A DNA stretch of 64,000 bases from Confluentibacter citreus (GTDB lineage Bacteria; Bacteroidota; Bacteroidia; Flavobacteriales; Flavobacteriaceae), in contig NZ_NIXN01000007.1 of assembly GCF_002807055.1 (NCBI RefSeq), forward strand, positions 179,567 through 243,566, given 5' to 3'. This document shows, one piece after another, positions 1 through 6,986 of the stretch. The position numbers and the translations under genes were made by a program. Positions within the stretch are counted from its first letter, which is position 1; each line of letters opens with the position of its first letter. A model generated the notes under the pieces. It saw only the letters and a list, made by a program, of their open reading frames with translations. It was not told the DNA's origin and did no database searches.

Positions 1-13
1 GCGGTTGTCTTCA

Positions 14-55
14 ATCTTAAGTCTATTATCTTAAGTCTGTTATCTTAAATCTAAA
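14..55. repeat. Degenerate tandem repeat, 14-nt (2 x 7) period
   Basis: Three head-to-tail units begin at 14, 28 and 42, each starting ATCTTAA and continuing with a TCT-containing heptamer. The first two units differ at one position and the third is more diverged. The tract ends a few bases before the ATG at 61, so it lies in or next to the leader of the response-regulator gene. It has no coding role that I can see. Similar short-period tracts occur at 23074-23140, 23547-23594 and 56641-56675. Confidence 0.7.
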
Positions 56-60
56 AAAAT

Positions 61-1224
61 ATGCCCAAAATTTTAATAATTGAAGACGAAGCGGCCATAA
101 GACGTGTGTTAGCAAAAATCCTTTCAGAAGAAAATGATACCTATCAAGTTGAGGAAGCCCAAGATGGTTTGGAAGGTATCGAAAAAATTAAAAACGACGA
201 TTTTGATTTGATTCTTTGCGATATAAAAATGCCTAAGATGGATGGTGTAGAAGTGTTGGAAGTCGTAAAAAAATTAAAGCCAGAAATACCTATTGTTATG
301 ATTTCTGGTCACGGTGATTTAGATACCGCTGTCAATACCATGCGATTAGGAGCTTTTGATTATATCTCTAAACCACCCGATTTAAACAGATTGTTAAACA
401 CAGTTAGAAATGCTCTGGATAAAAAAGAACTTGTTGTTGAAAACAAGCTACTAAAGAAAAAAGTCAGTAAAAATTTTGAAATGGTTGGCGAAAGTAAAGC
501 CATTACACATATAAAAGATATTATTGAAAAAGTAGCACAAACGGATGCCAGGGTACTTATTACAGGGCCAAATGGAACGGGTAAGGAATTGGTGGCGCAT
601 TGGTTGCATCAAAAAAGTGACCGCTGTGAAGGCCCCATGATTGAGGTTAATTGTGCGGCCATACCAAGCGAGTTGATAGAAAGTGAATTGTTTGGACACG
701 TAAAAGGAGCTTTTACAAGTGCTGTAAAGGATAGAGCTGGAAAATTTGAAGCTGCTAACGGAGGCACTATTTTTTTGGATGAAATAGGGGACATGAGTTT
801 ATCCGCACAGGCTAAAGTATTACGTGCCTTGCAGGAAAGTAGAATTCAGCGTGTTGGTAGTGATAAAGATATTAAAGTGAATGTTCGCGTGGTCGCTGCT
901 ACCAATAAAAATTTAAAAAAGGAAATTGAAGAAGGTAGGTTTCGTGAGGATTTGTATCATAGATTGGCAGTGATTCTGGTTCAAGTACCACCACTTAATG
1001 ATAGAAGGGAAGACATCCCTATGTTGATTGATTATTTCACCAATAAGATAGCCGACGAACACGGAAATGCCAAAAAAGTATTTTCAAATGCAGCCATAAC
1101 ATTATTACAAAATTACGATTGGACTGGTAATATTAGGGAATTGCGGAATGTTATTGAACGTTTAATTATATTAGGCGGTAACGAAGTAAGTGAAAATGAC
1201 GTAAAATTATTCGCTTCAAAATAA
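61..1224 (+). CDS. Sigma-54-type response regulator lacking the HTH domain
   Basis: NtrC-family protein of 387 aa. The receiver domain is residues 1-120, with phospho-acceptor Asp54 in LILCDIKMP and the conserved Lys104 in YISKPP. The AAA+ sigma-54 interaction domain spans about 141-370, with Walker A GPNGTGKE at 169-176 and Walker B GTIFLDE near 235-241. The loop that contacts sigma-54 reads GAFTSA (216-221) rather than the usual GAFTGA. The protein stops directly after the AAA+ C-lobe, so the Fis-type helix-turn-helix that normally brings family members to about 450 aa is absent. It may act without specific enhancer binding or through a partner; that is inference. The cognate kinase is not in the window. 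A strong hairpin follows the gene. Confidence 0.9.
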   Translation: MPKILIIEDEAAIRRVLAKILSEENDTYQVEEAQDGLEGIEKIKNDDFDLILCDIKMPKMDGVEVLEVVKKLKPEIPIVMISGHGDLDTAVNTMRLGAFDYISKPPDLNRLLNTVRNALDKKELVVENKLLKKKVSKNFEMVGESKAITHIKDIIEKVAQTDARVLITGPNGTGKELVAHWLHQKSDRCEGPMIEVNCAAIPSELIESELFGHVKGAFTSAVKDRAGKFEAANGGTIFLDEIGDMSLSAQAKVLRALQESRIQRVGSDKDIKVNVRVVAATNKNLKKEIEEGRFREDLYHRLAVILVQVPPLNDRREDIPMLIDYFTNKIADEHGNAKKVFSNAAITLLQNYDWTGNIRELRNVIERLIILGGNEVSENDVKLFASK

Positions 1225-1227
1225 AAT

Positions 1228-1268
1228 AAGCTCCTTAAAAATGAACACTTTAAGGAGCTTTGGTTTTT
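1228..1268. terminator. Bidirectional rho-independent terminator
   Basis: Perfect 12-bp stem: AAGCTCCTTAAA at 1228-1239 pairs with 1249-1260 across a 9-nt loop, and a T-rich run follows. It lies between two convergent genes and could serve both. Confidence 0.85.
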
Positions 1269-1282
1269 ATATAATATTAGAA

Positions 1283-2029
1283 TTATTTGTCACATGAATT
1301 TAACTGTGCTAAATAATTTGATGTTAATCCTTTTAAGCTGTTTAAATAATAGGATTTAATTTCTTCAACGCTTTTTTGAGACACATCAGTAGCTTTATCC
1401 TCAAGTTTTATTAGTTCATGCCCACAATTACAGACTTTTAAAGCGTTATTATAACTTTCAATGTTGGACGATATAGCAGTTTTATAAGAACTGATTATTT
1501 CTTCTTTTTTAAGTTTTAAGGCCATCTCATCCTGCTCTGCCATTTTTATTTTAATTTCTTCCGCTCTACGTTTTAAGTCTTCTTGTTGTTGTCTTAATTT
1601 TTCTTGCTCAATTTGTAAAGAAGATAATTGGTTGGTGTCATTGCTTACTTGAATATCTTTTGTAGGAACGGTGCATTTATCAAGTTCTGTAACACTTTCC
1701 TGTGCAATATCCCTAGCTCTTTTAACAAAAAAACGTCCATCTTCATAAGTTTCTGCAGTTTCTACTTTGCTTAAAAGTTGCGCACTTTCGAAGGCCATGT
1801 CAAACGCAGTTTCACAACCGCACGCTTTTAATTTCTTCTTTGAACGCTCAAAAGCTTCTAAAGATCTGTTAGCATAATATTTTAGGTGCGATATATTGTT
1901 GGAATTATAGGAAGATTTTACATGGGAGTACGCATAAATTAAATCTGAATTAGCATCATCGCAAGCTGTTTGCGCAAAAAAGACGTGCGAAGAGAGTAAA
2001 AATAATAAAAAAATGTAGTGTTTTTCCAT
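1283..2029 (-). CDS. Exported coiled-coil protein, unknown function
   Basis: Not a family I can name. Starting at the ATG at 2029 gives 248 aa with a clean signal peptide (MEKHYIFLLFLLSSHVFFAQ). A reading from 2065 would overlap the probable promoter box at 2063-2070, so I reject it. The mature part contains several Cys residues, two of them in CGCE and CNCG contexts. A strongly charged, Gln/Glu/Lys-rich helix around residues 140-185 is typical of a coiled coil. It is probably periplasmic or surface-attached. It converges on the upstream response regulator through a shared terminator and diverges from the PPK2 gene. Confidence 0.75.
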   Translation of the reverse strand: MEKHYIFLLFLLSSHVFFAQTACDDANSDLIYAYSHVKSSYNSNNISHLKYYANRSLEAFERSKKKLKACGCETAFDMAFESAQLLSKVETAETYEDGRFFVKRARDIAQESVTELDKCTVPTKDIQVSNDTNQLSSLQIEQEKLRQQQEDLKRRAEEIKIKMAEQDEMALKLKKEEIISSYKTAISSNIESYNNALKVCNCGHELIKLEDKATDVSQKSVEEIKSYYLNSLKGLTSNYLAQLNSCDK

Positions 2030-2062
2030 AACATTTGGGTTTAAATTAATAAGTAGGCGTGT

Positions 2063-2070
2063 CAAATATA
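2063..2070 (-). promoter_or_regulatory. Bacteroidota -7 box for the exported coiled-coil gene
   Basis: TATATTTG on the minus strand matches TAnnTTTG and lies 33 nt upstream of the chosen ATG at 2029. No convincing -33 element was identified. Confidence 0.5.
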
Positions 2071-2154
2071 TTAAAACCCTTATTAATAAGAATGTCGTTC
2101 ATCGAATATATATTTTAGTATATTTAGGAGATATAATCAAATAAATAGTAAAAT

Positions 2155-3021
2155 ATGGAGTCTGTAAACATAGATGATTTTAAAATTACTTCGAAAATAT
2201 CTTTAAAGGATGCGCGAACGAAAATGGTAATTGACAATGCCGATAAAGAAATTGAAGATATAAGGAAAAAGCTTGGCGATATTCAAGATACCATGTATGC
2301 GCATGGAAAATATGCCGTTTTAGTTTGTTTACAAGGTATGGATACAGCAGGAAAAGATAGTTTAATAAGGGAAGTCTTTAAAGATTTTAATGCTAGGGGA
2401 GTTGTGGTGCATAGTTTTAAAGTGCCTACGGAGTTAGAATTACGACACGATTATTTATGGCGTCATTATGTGGCACTTCCAGAACGAGGTAAGTTCAGTG
2501 TTTTTAATAGAACCCATTATGAAAATGTTTTGGTGACTCGTGTACATCCGTATTACATATTGGGAGAAAACATTCCAACGGTAAATTCGGTTGAGGACGT
2601 GAATGATGCGTTTTGGGACAAGCGTTTTGAAGAAATAAATAATTTTGAAAAGCATATTGCCGAAAACGGCACGATTATTTTTAAATTCTTTTTAAATCTT
2701 TCGAAAGATGAACAACGCGATAGGCTGTTAAGACGTCTGGATAAAAAAGAAAAAAATTGGAAGTTTTCTCCAGGCGACTTAAAAGAACGGAAACTTTGGG
2801 ATGAATACCAAAAATGTTATGAAGATGCTATCAATAGAACCACAAAACCACATGCGCCTTGGTATAATATTCCAGCAGATGATAAAGATTCCGCTCGCTA
2901 TATTGTTGCTAAAATCATGTACGAAACCTTAAAAGAATACACCGATATTAAAGAGCCTGAGCTTGATGATGATATTCAAGAGAATTTAAAAATGTATATA
3001 GAACAGTTGAAAAATGAGTAG
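2155..3021 (+). CDS. ppk2: Polyphosphate kinase 2 family phosphotransferase (class III-like)
   Basis: A 288-aa PPK2-family enzyme that transfers phosphate between polyphosphate and nucleotides. Walker A is GMDTAGKD (61-68). The downstream signature FNRTHYENVLVTRVHP (117 onward) resembles the class III PPK2 pattern FNRSxYExVLVxRVHP, a group that can phosphorylate both AMP and ADP. The basic lid segment RRLDKKEKNWKFS follows, and the length is normal for the family. The N-terminal extension before the P-loop is short, as in single-domain PPK2. It is monocistronic, with a hairpin terminator downstream. The class assignment is from motif memory and is less certain than the family. Confidence 0.9.
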   Translation: MESVNIDDFKITSKISLKDARTKMVIDNADKEIEDIRKKLGDIQDTMYAHGKYAVLVCLQGMDTAGKDSLIREVFKDFNARGVVVHSFKVPTELELRHDYLWRHYVALPERGKFSVFNRTHYENVLVTRVHPYYILGENIPTVNSVEDVNDAFWDKRFEEINNFEKHIAENGTIIFKFFLNLSKDEQRDRLLRRLDKKEKNWKFSPGDLKERKLWDEYQKCYEDAINRTTKPHAPWYNIPADDKDSARYIVAKIMYETLKEYTDIKEPELDDDIQENLKMYIEQLKNE

Positions 3022-3060
3022 ATTCCAATGCTTTTGTGCTCTTAATATGTAAATAAGAAA

Positions 3061-3090
3061 AAATGCTCAACAAACGTTGAGCATTTTTAA
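3061..3090. terminator. Bidirectional terminator between ppk2 and lysA
   Basis: AAATGCTCAAC at 3061-3071 pairs perfectly with 3076-3086 around an AAAC loop. A runs on the left and T runs on the right allow termination of both convergent genes. Confidence 0.85.
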
Positions 3091-3110
3091 TAACTAAGAT
3101 TTAATTAGGT

Positions 3111-4346
3111 TTATTTAACCAACTGTTTTTCTTTTTTTGGAGCAAAATCAATGGCTATTTGATTGTTTAAAATATCATCAAACGTTTCTCTTTTTCTAAT
3201 TAAATGTGCTTTTCCTTGATACCATAAAACTTCAGCAGGTTTGAATCTTGAGTTGTAATTGCTTGCCATTGAAAAGCAATAGGCACCAGCATTTTTAAAG
3301 CACAAAATATCACCATCATTAATTTCATTAATACGTCTGTTATTTCCAAATGTATCAGTTTCACAGATATAACCAACTACCGTATAGAATCGTTCACGAC
3401 CTTCAGGATTTGAAATATTGCTGATATCATGATGGGAACCATAAAACATAGGCCTTATTAAATGGTTAAATCCAGAATCTACTTGAGCAAACACCGTAGA
3501 TGTTGTTTGTTTTACGGAATTTACCTGTGCCAAAAAGAAACCAGATTCACTTACCAAAAATTTTCCAGGTTCAAAAGCCAACGTCAGGTCTTTGCCATAT
3601 TCTTTACAGAAATCATTGAATTTATCAGATAATTTTTGCCCCAATTCTTCAATATTGGTTTCAATATCGCCAGCTTTGTACGGCACTTTAAAACCAGAAC
3701 CGAAATCTATAAACTCTAAATTTTTAAATTGTTTAGCCGTTTCAAACAAAATTTCACTAGCATATAAAAATACATCAATATCAAGAATATCACTACCAGT
3801 GTGCATGTGAATCCCATTAATGTTCATTTTTGTATTGTCAATAATACGCAGTAAATGTGGAATTTGATGGATGGATATCCCAAATTTAGAATCGATATGT
3901 CCCACCGAAATATTACTGTTCCCACCAGCCATCACATGCGGATTGATGCGAATGCAAACAGGCGTTTTTGGGTGTTTGGTTCCAAATTGTTCTAAAATAG
4001 ACAGATTGTCTATGTTTATTTGAACACCCAGTTTTGCAGCTTCCTCAATCTCATGCAATGACACACCGTTTGGTGTAAAAATAATTTGTTGTGGCTTAAA
4101 ACCAGCAGCCAATCCAAGTTGTACTTCTTGCATAGAAACCGTATCAATACCAGAGCCAAGCGTATTAAAAAACTTTAATATCGATATATTAGATAATGCT
4201 TTTACAGCATAGTTTATTTTTAGTTTTTTAACCGATTTAAAAGCACTTGTTAATCGTTTGTATTGTGATTCGATTTTTTCCGCATCATAAATATAAATGG
4301 GGCTTCCAAATTCCTCTGCTATTTTCAGCAACTGACCTCTATCCAT
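3111..4346 (-). CDS. lysA: Diaminopimelate decarboxylase
   Basis: PLP-dependent fold-type III enzyme converting meso-diaminopimelate to L-lysine, the last step of lysine synthesis. From the ATG at 4346 it is 411 aa. Visible signatures are the PLP lysine in NYAVKALSN (Lys49), the HMHTGSD glycine/His loop, EPGKFLVSESG for phosphate and substrate binding, CETDTFG with the catalytic Cys, and GAYCFSMASNYNSR near the C-terminus. An upstream in-frame TTG (4388) would add 14 residues, but it lies beyond the -7 box at 4366-4373, so the ATG is preferred. dapD of the same pathway lies at 30.2 kb. Confidence 0.95.
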   Translation of the reverse strand: MDRGQLLKIAEEFGSPIYIYDAEKIESQYKRLTSAFKSVKKLKINYAVKALSNISILKFFNTLGSGIDTVSMQEVQLGLAAGFKPQQIIFTPNGVSLHEIEEAAKLGVQINIDNLSILEQFGTKHPKTPVCIRINPHVMAGGNSNISVGHIDSKFGISIHQIPHLLRIIDNTKMNINGIHMHTGSDILDIDVFLYASEILFETAKQFKNLEFIDFGSGFKVPYKAGDIETNIEELGQKLSDKFNDFCKEYGKDLTLAFEPGKFLVSESGFFLAQVNSVKQTTSTVFAQVDSGFNHLIRPMFYGSHHDISNISNPEGRERFYTVVGYICETDTFGNNRRINEINDGDILCFKNAGAYCFSMASNYNSRFKPAEVLWYQGKAHLIRKRETFDDILNNQIAIDFAPKKEKQLVK

Positions 4347-4365
4347 AGTCTTTATTAATTTTCCG

Positions 4366-4373
4366 CAAAGATA
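4366..4373 (-). promoter_or_regulatory. -7 box of lysA
   Basis: TATCTTTG on the minus strand fits TAnnTTTG and sits 20 nt upstream of the lysA ATG at 4346. It makes the longer reading frame from 4388 untenable. Confidence 0.55.
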
Positions 4374-4513
4374 TTTTTTTAGTTTCAATAAAAAATAAAT
4401 AAATAAAAAATTTTACAAATTAAACAAATTGTTAATTATTTAACAACTTGAAATTATATTTAGTTTTTTAAGCATTCACAAACAAAATATTAGTCTAATT
4501 AATAGGTATTATT

Positions 4514-4521
4514 TACATTTG
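4514..4521 (+). promoter_or_regulatory. -7 box of sucC
   Basis: TACATTTG, an exact TAnnTTTG match, lies 28 nt upstream of the sucC ATG at 4550. The upstream region is very AT-rich and no clear TTG -33 box is present at the expected spacing. Confidence 0.5.
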
Positions 4522-4549
4522 CCTTTCTTAAAAAAAGATTAAGCAAGTT

Positions 4550-5743
4550 ATGAATTTACACGAATATCAAGGTAAACAGATTTTAAGCAGTTTTGGAGTA
4601 CGAATTCAAAGAGGTATAGTAGCCCAAAATGCAAAAGAAGCAGTAACTGCTGCAAAAGAATTAACTGCGGAAACAGGCACAAGTTGGCATGTTATAAAAG
4701 CACAAATTCACGCTGGTGGCCGTGGTAAAGGAGGTGGAGTTAAACTTGCAAAAAACATCAAAGAGGTAGAAGAGATTGCGGGTCAAATTATCGGAATGAA
4801 TTTGATTACACCTCAAACATCTGCTGAAGGCAAGAAAGTACACCAAGTTTTGGTTGCTGAAGATGTTTATTACCCTGGAGAAAGTGAAACCAGTGAATTT
4901 TATATGTCTGTTCTATTAAACAGAGGCACTGGTAGAAATATGATCATGTATTCTACCGAAGGTGGTATGGATATTGAAACGGTAGCAGAGAAAACGCCAC
5001 ATTTAATATTTACTGAAGAAATTGATCCTTCTGTAGGCATTTTGCCATTTCAAGCAAGAAGAATCGCGTTCAATTTAGGGCTTTCTGGAAATGCTTTTAA
5101 AGAAATGACCAAGTTTGTTACCAACTTATATACAGCTTACATCAAATCTGATGCGTCATTATTTGAAATCAACCCTGTTTTAAAAACAAGTGATAATTTA
5201 ATTTTAGCGGTGGATGCTAAAGTGACTATTGATGATAATGCGCTTTACAGACATAAAGATTATTTGGATTTACGTGATTTACGTGAAGAAAACGCTATAG
5301 AAGTTGAGGCTAAAGAAGTTGGGTTGAACTATGTTGATCTTGACGGAAACGTGGGTTGTATGGTTAACGGAGCTGGTTTGGCTATGGCAACGATGGATTT
5401 AATTAAACAAGCAGGAGGTGAGCCAGCAAACTTTTTAGATGTTGGTGGTACGGCAGATGCGGCTCGTGTGGAAGCTGCTTTTAAAATCATTTTGAAAGAC
5501 CCAGCTGTAAAAGCCATTCTTATTAATATTTTTGGAGGTATTGTTCGTTGCGACAGGGTTGCACAAGGTGTTATTGATGCTTATAAGAATATGGGAACCA
5601 TTAATGTGCCGATTATTGTACGTTTACAAGGCACCAATGCAGATATAGCAAAAGAATTAATAGACAACTCTGGTTTGGCAGTATTAAGTGCTACCGAATT
5701 TCAAGAGGCCGCAGATAAAGTTCAAAAAGTATTAGCGCAATAA
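4550..5743 (+). CDS. sucC: Succinyl-CoA synthetase beta subunit
   Basis: A 397-aa ATP-grasp subunit of the TCA-cycle enzyme that couples succinyl-CoA cleavage to NTP formation. The N-terminus MNLHEYQGKQIL is the family hallmark. The grasp-loop segment GGRGKGGGVKLAK lies around residue 60, the metal/nucleotide motif FEINPV near 207, and the CoA-ligase domain includes NIFGGIVRCD near 330. Full length. The alpha subunit gene (sucD) is not adjacent, so the two subunits are encoded separately here. A convergent DUF1456 gene shares its terminator. Confidence 0.97.
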   Translation: MNLHEYQGKQILSSFGVRIQRGIVAQNAKEAVTAAKELTAETGTSWHVIKAQIHAGGRGKGGGVKLAKNIKEVEEIAGQIIGMNLITPQTSAEGKKVHQVLVAEDVYYPGESETSEFYMSVLLNRGTGRNMIMYSTEGGMDIETVAEKTPHLIFTEEIDPSVGILPFQARRIAFNLGLSGNAFKEMTKFVTNLYTAYIKSDASLFEINPVLKTSDNLILAVDAKVTIDDNALYRHKDYLDLRDLREENAIEVEAKEVGLNYVDLDGNVGCMVNGAGLAMATMDLIKQAGGEPANFLDVGGTADAARVEAAFKIILKDPAVKAILINIFGGIVRCDRVAQGVIDAYKNMGTINVPIIVRLQGTNADIAKELIDNSGLAVLSATEFQEAADKVQKVLAQ

Positions 5744-5764
5744 GGGTTTTACTTAAAGTCAAAA

Positions 5765-5795
5765 AAAGAGCAACGTTATTCGTTGCTCTTTTTGT
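5765..5795. terminator. Terminator between sucC and the DUF1456 gene
   Basis: An 11-bp perfect stem, AAAGAGCAACG (5765-5775) with 5781-5791, has a TTATT loop and a following T run. The stop codon of the minus-strand gene (5776-5778) lies in the loop, so the hairpin overlaps its coding end. Confidence 0.85.
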
Positions 5796-6141
5796 TTGTT
5801 TTAGAGTGTAATAAGCTTTTCTTTTTTACAAACTTCTTTGGTATCGCTTTCGCGGAAGCTTCGCCTTGTTGTGTTTCTCCAGTTTTGGAATTTTTGTTTT
5901 TTTCTTCGTTGGACATTTTAGGAGGCATGGGACCTCTTAAGTGAATTACCAAGCCATTTAAAAAATTACGTAAAATTTGGTCGCCACATTCCACATATTT
6001 TGGATGATCTTCTTTTCTAAAAAAAGCACCTAGTTCGCTTGTTGAAATTCTAAAGTCCACCAGCATCAAAATAGCTACAATATCATCATCACGTAGTTTT
6101 AATGCCACCCGTAATTTTTTCAAAATATCATTATTTGTCAT
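5776..6141 (-). CDS. DUF1456 family protein, short form
   Basis: A 121-aa protein. Residues 1-70 match DUF1456 (the E. coli YehS family), recognisable from NNDILKKLRVALKLRDDDI and FFRKEDHPKY. YehS carries two such units, whereas this protein has one. It is followed by RGPMPPKMSNEEKN and a basic low-complexity tail rich in Lys and Ser. Function is unknown; the family is small, soluble and all-helical. The tail-coding DNA contains a near-palindromic GC-rich stretch (5846-5859) that stands out from its AT-rich surroundings. Confidence 0.8.
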   Translation of the reverse strand: MTNNDILKKLRVALKLRDDDIVAILMLVDFRISTSELGAFFRKEDHPKYVECGDQILRNFLNGLVIHLRGPMPPKMSNEEKNKNSKTGETQQGEASAKAIPKKFVKKKSLLHSKTNKKSNE

Positions 6142-6500
6142 AGTCCTTTGTTATATGTGTATTTCATCGATTTTAGCTATAGTTACCTGCCTTTCTAGCG
6201 TTTTTTAATTTTTTATAAAGATACCTTAATTTTTCTTGATTCAAATTAAAAATTTAAAATCAAATATTATATATAACTTATTGATTATCATTTAATTAAT
6301 TATTAAAAACAAAATTATTTTAGTGTTATAATTGAGCAATATTAAGGTGTTTTTATAAGCCAAAAAAAAATATTTGAGATGAAATAAATAAAATCTACGA
6401 TTAAATACAATTCACTTTTCGATAAGTTACATTATATCAACGATTATGAAATGGCACTTCTCCTTACCTTTATATTGTAAATAATTAATCTCTCAAAAGT
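6142..6500. other. 359-bp AT-rich divergent intergenic region
   Basis: No ORF, RNA gene or strong hairpin is visible. It separates the divergent DUF1456 and TerB-like genes. A weak -7-like box TACCTTTA (6465-6472, last base off consensus) lies 29 nt before the ATG at 6501. The rest is poly-A/T-rich sequence likely to hold both promoters. Confidence 0.5.
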
Positions 6501-6902
6501 ATGGTTAATAGAGTAGAAAAGTTGAGTCTTCTATCCGAAATGATAGCTTTTGCTAAGTATGATAAGGACATAAAAAATATTGAATATAATTTTTTATTAG
6601 GTGTTGCGAGACAATTGGAAATATCTCGTGAAGACTTTGAATATCTAATAGAACATCCAGTAACTTATACGCATTTGAAATCCCATAGTGAGCGTATTGT
6701 ACAATTCCATCGTTTGGTTTTGTTGATGAATATTGATAGTGAGAGTTCAAATAAAGGTGCTATAAAATTATATAACTTCGGTTTGAGAATGGGCTTAAGT
6801 CATGAATCCATAAGCAAAGTTTTATACTTAATGGAAAGTTTTCCAAATAAAATCGTTCCACCCGATGTTTTGATTGATATTTTTAAAACCCAATATAATT
6901 AA
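6501..6902 (+). CDS. Conserved hypothetical, TerB-like all-helical protein
   Basis: A 133-aa protein without signal peptide or membrane segment. The helix pattern (SLLSEMIAFAKYDKDIKNIEYNFLLGVARQLEISREDFEYLI) resembles the TerB/DjlA-type helical domain, where an acidic residue pair follows the first helix. Homologues in related genomes are, I believe, sometimes labelled excinuclease subunit B, but nothing in this protein resembles UvrB; any such label would come from the neighbouring uvrB gene. Function unknown. It converges with uvrB across a strong hairpin. Confidence 0.65.
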   Translation: MVNRVEKLSLLSEMIAFAKYDKDIKNIEYNFLLGVARQLEISREDFEYLIEHPVTYTHLKSHSERIVQFHRLVLLMNIDSESSNKGAIKLYNFGLRMGLSHESISKVLYLMESFPNKIVPPDVLIDIFKTQYN

Positions 6903-6949
6903 AAAGTAATTGTCAATTTAATTTTGAAGTGTTGAACCCTTAGGGTTAT

Positions 6950-6986
6950 AGAAAAGCTAAAAGTTTATTAAACTTTTAGCTTTTCT
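6950..6986. terminator. Long perfect hairpin between the TerB-like gene and uvrB
   Basis: A 17-bp perfect inverted repeat (6950-6966 with 6970-6986) has a 3-nt ATT loop. The right arm encodes the last codons of uvrB, whose stop codon (6968-6970) lies at the loop. It is strong enough to act as a bidirectional terminator. Confidence 0.8.

Noticed and set aside
2030..2065. Longer start for the exported coiled-coil protein
   Set aside because: Overlaps a TAnnTTTG box and hides the signal peptide.
4347..4388. Longer start for lysA at a TTG
   Set aside because: It lies upstream of the -7 box at 4366-4373 and adds residues not expected in the family.
6501..6902. Annotation as excinuclease ABC subunit B
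   Set aside because: No UvrB motifs; the real uvrB is the next gene.
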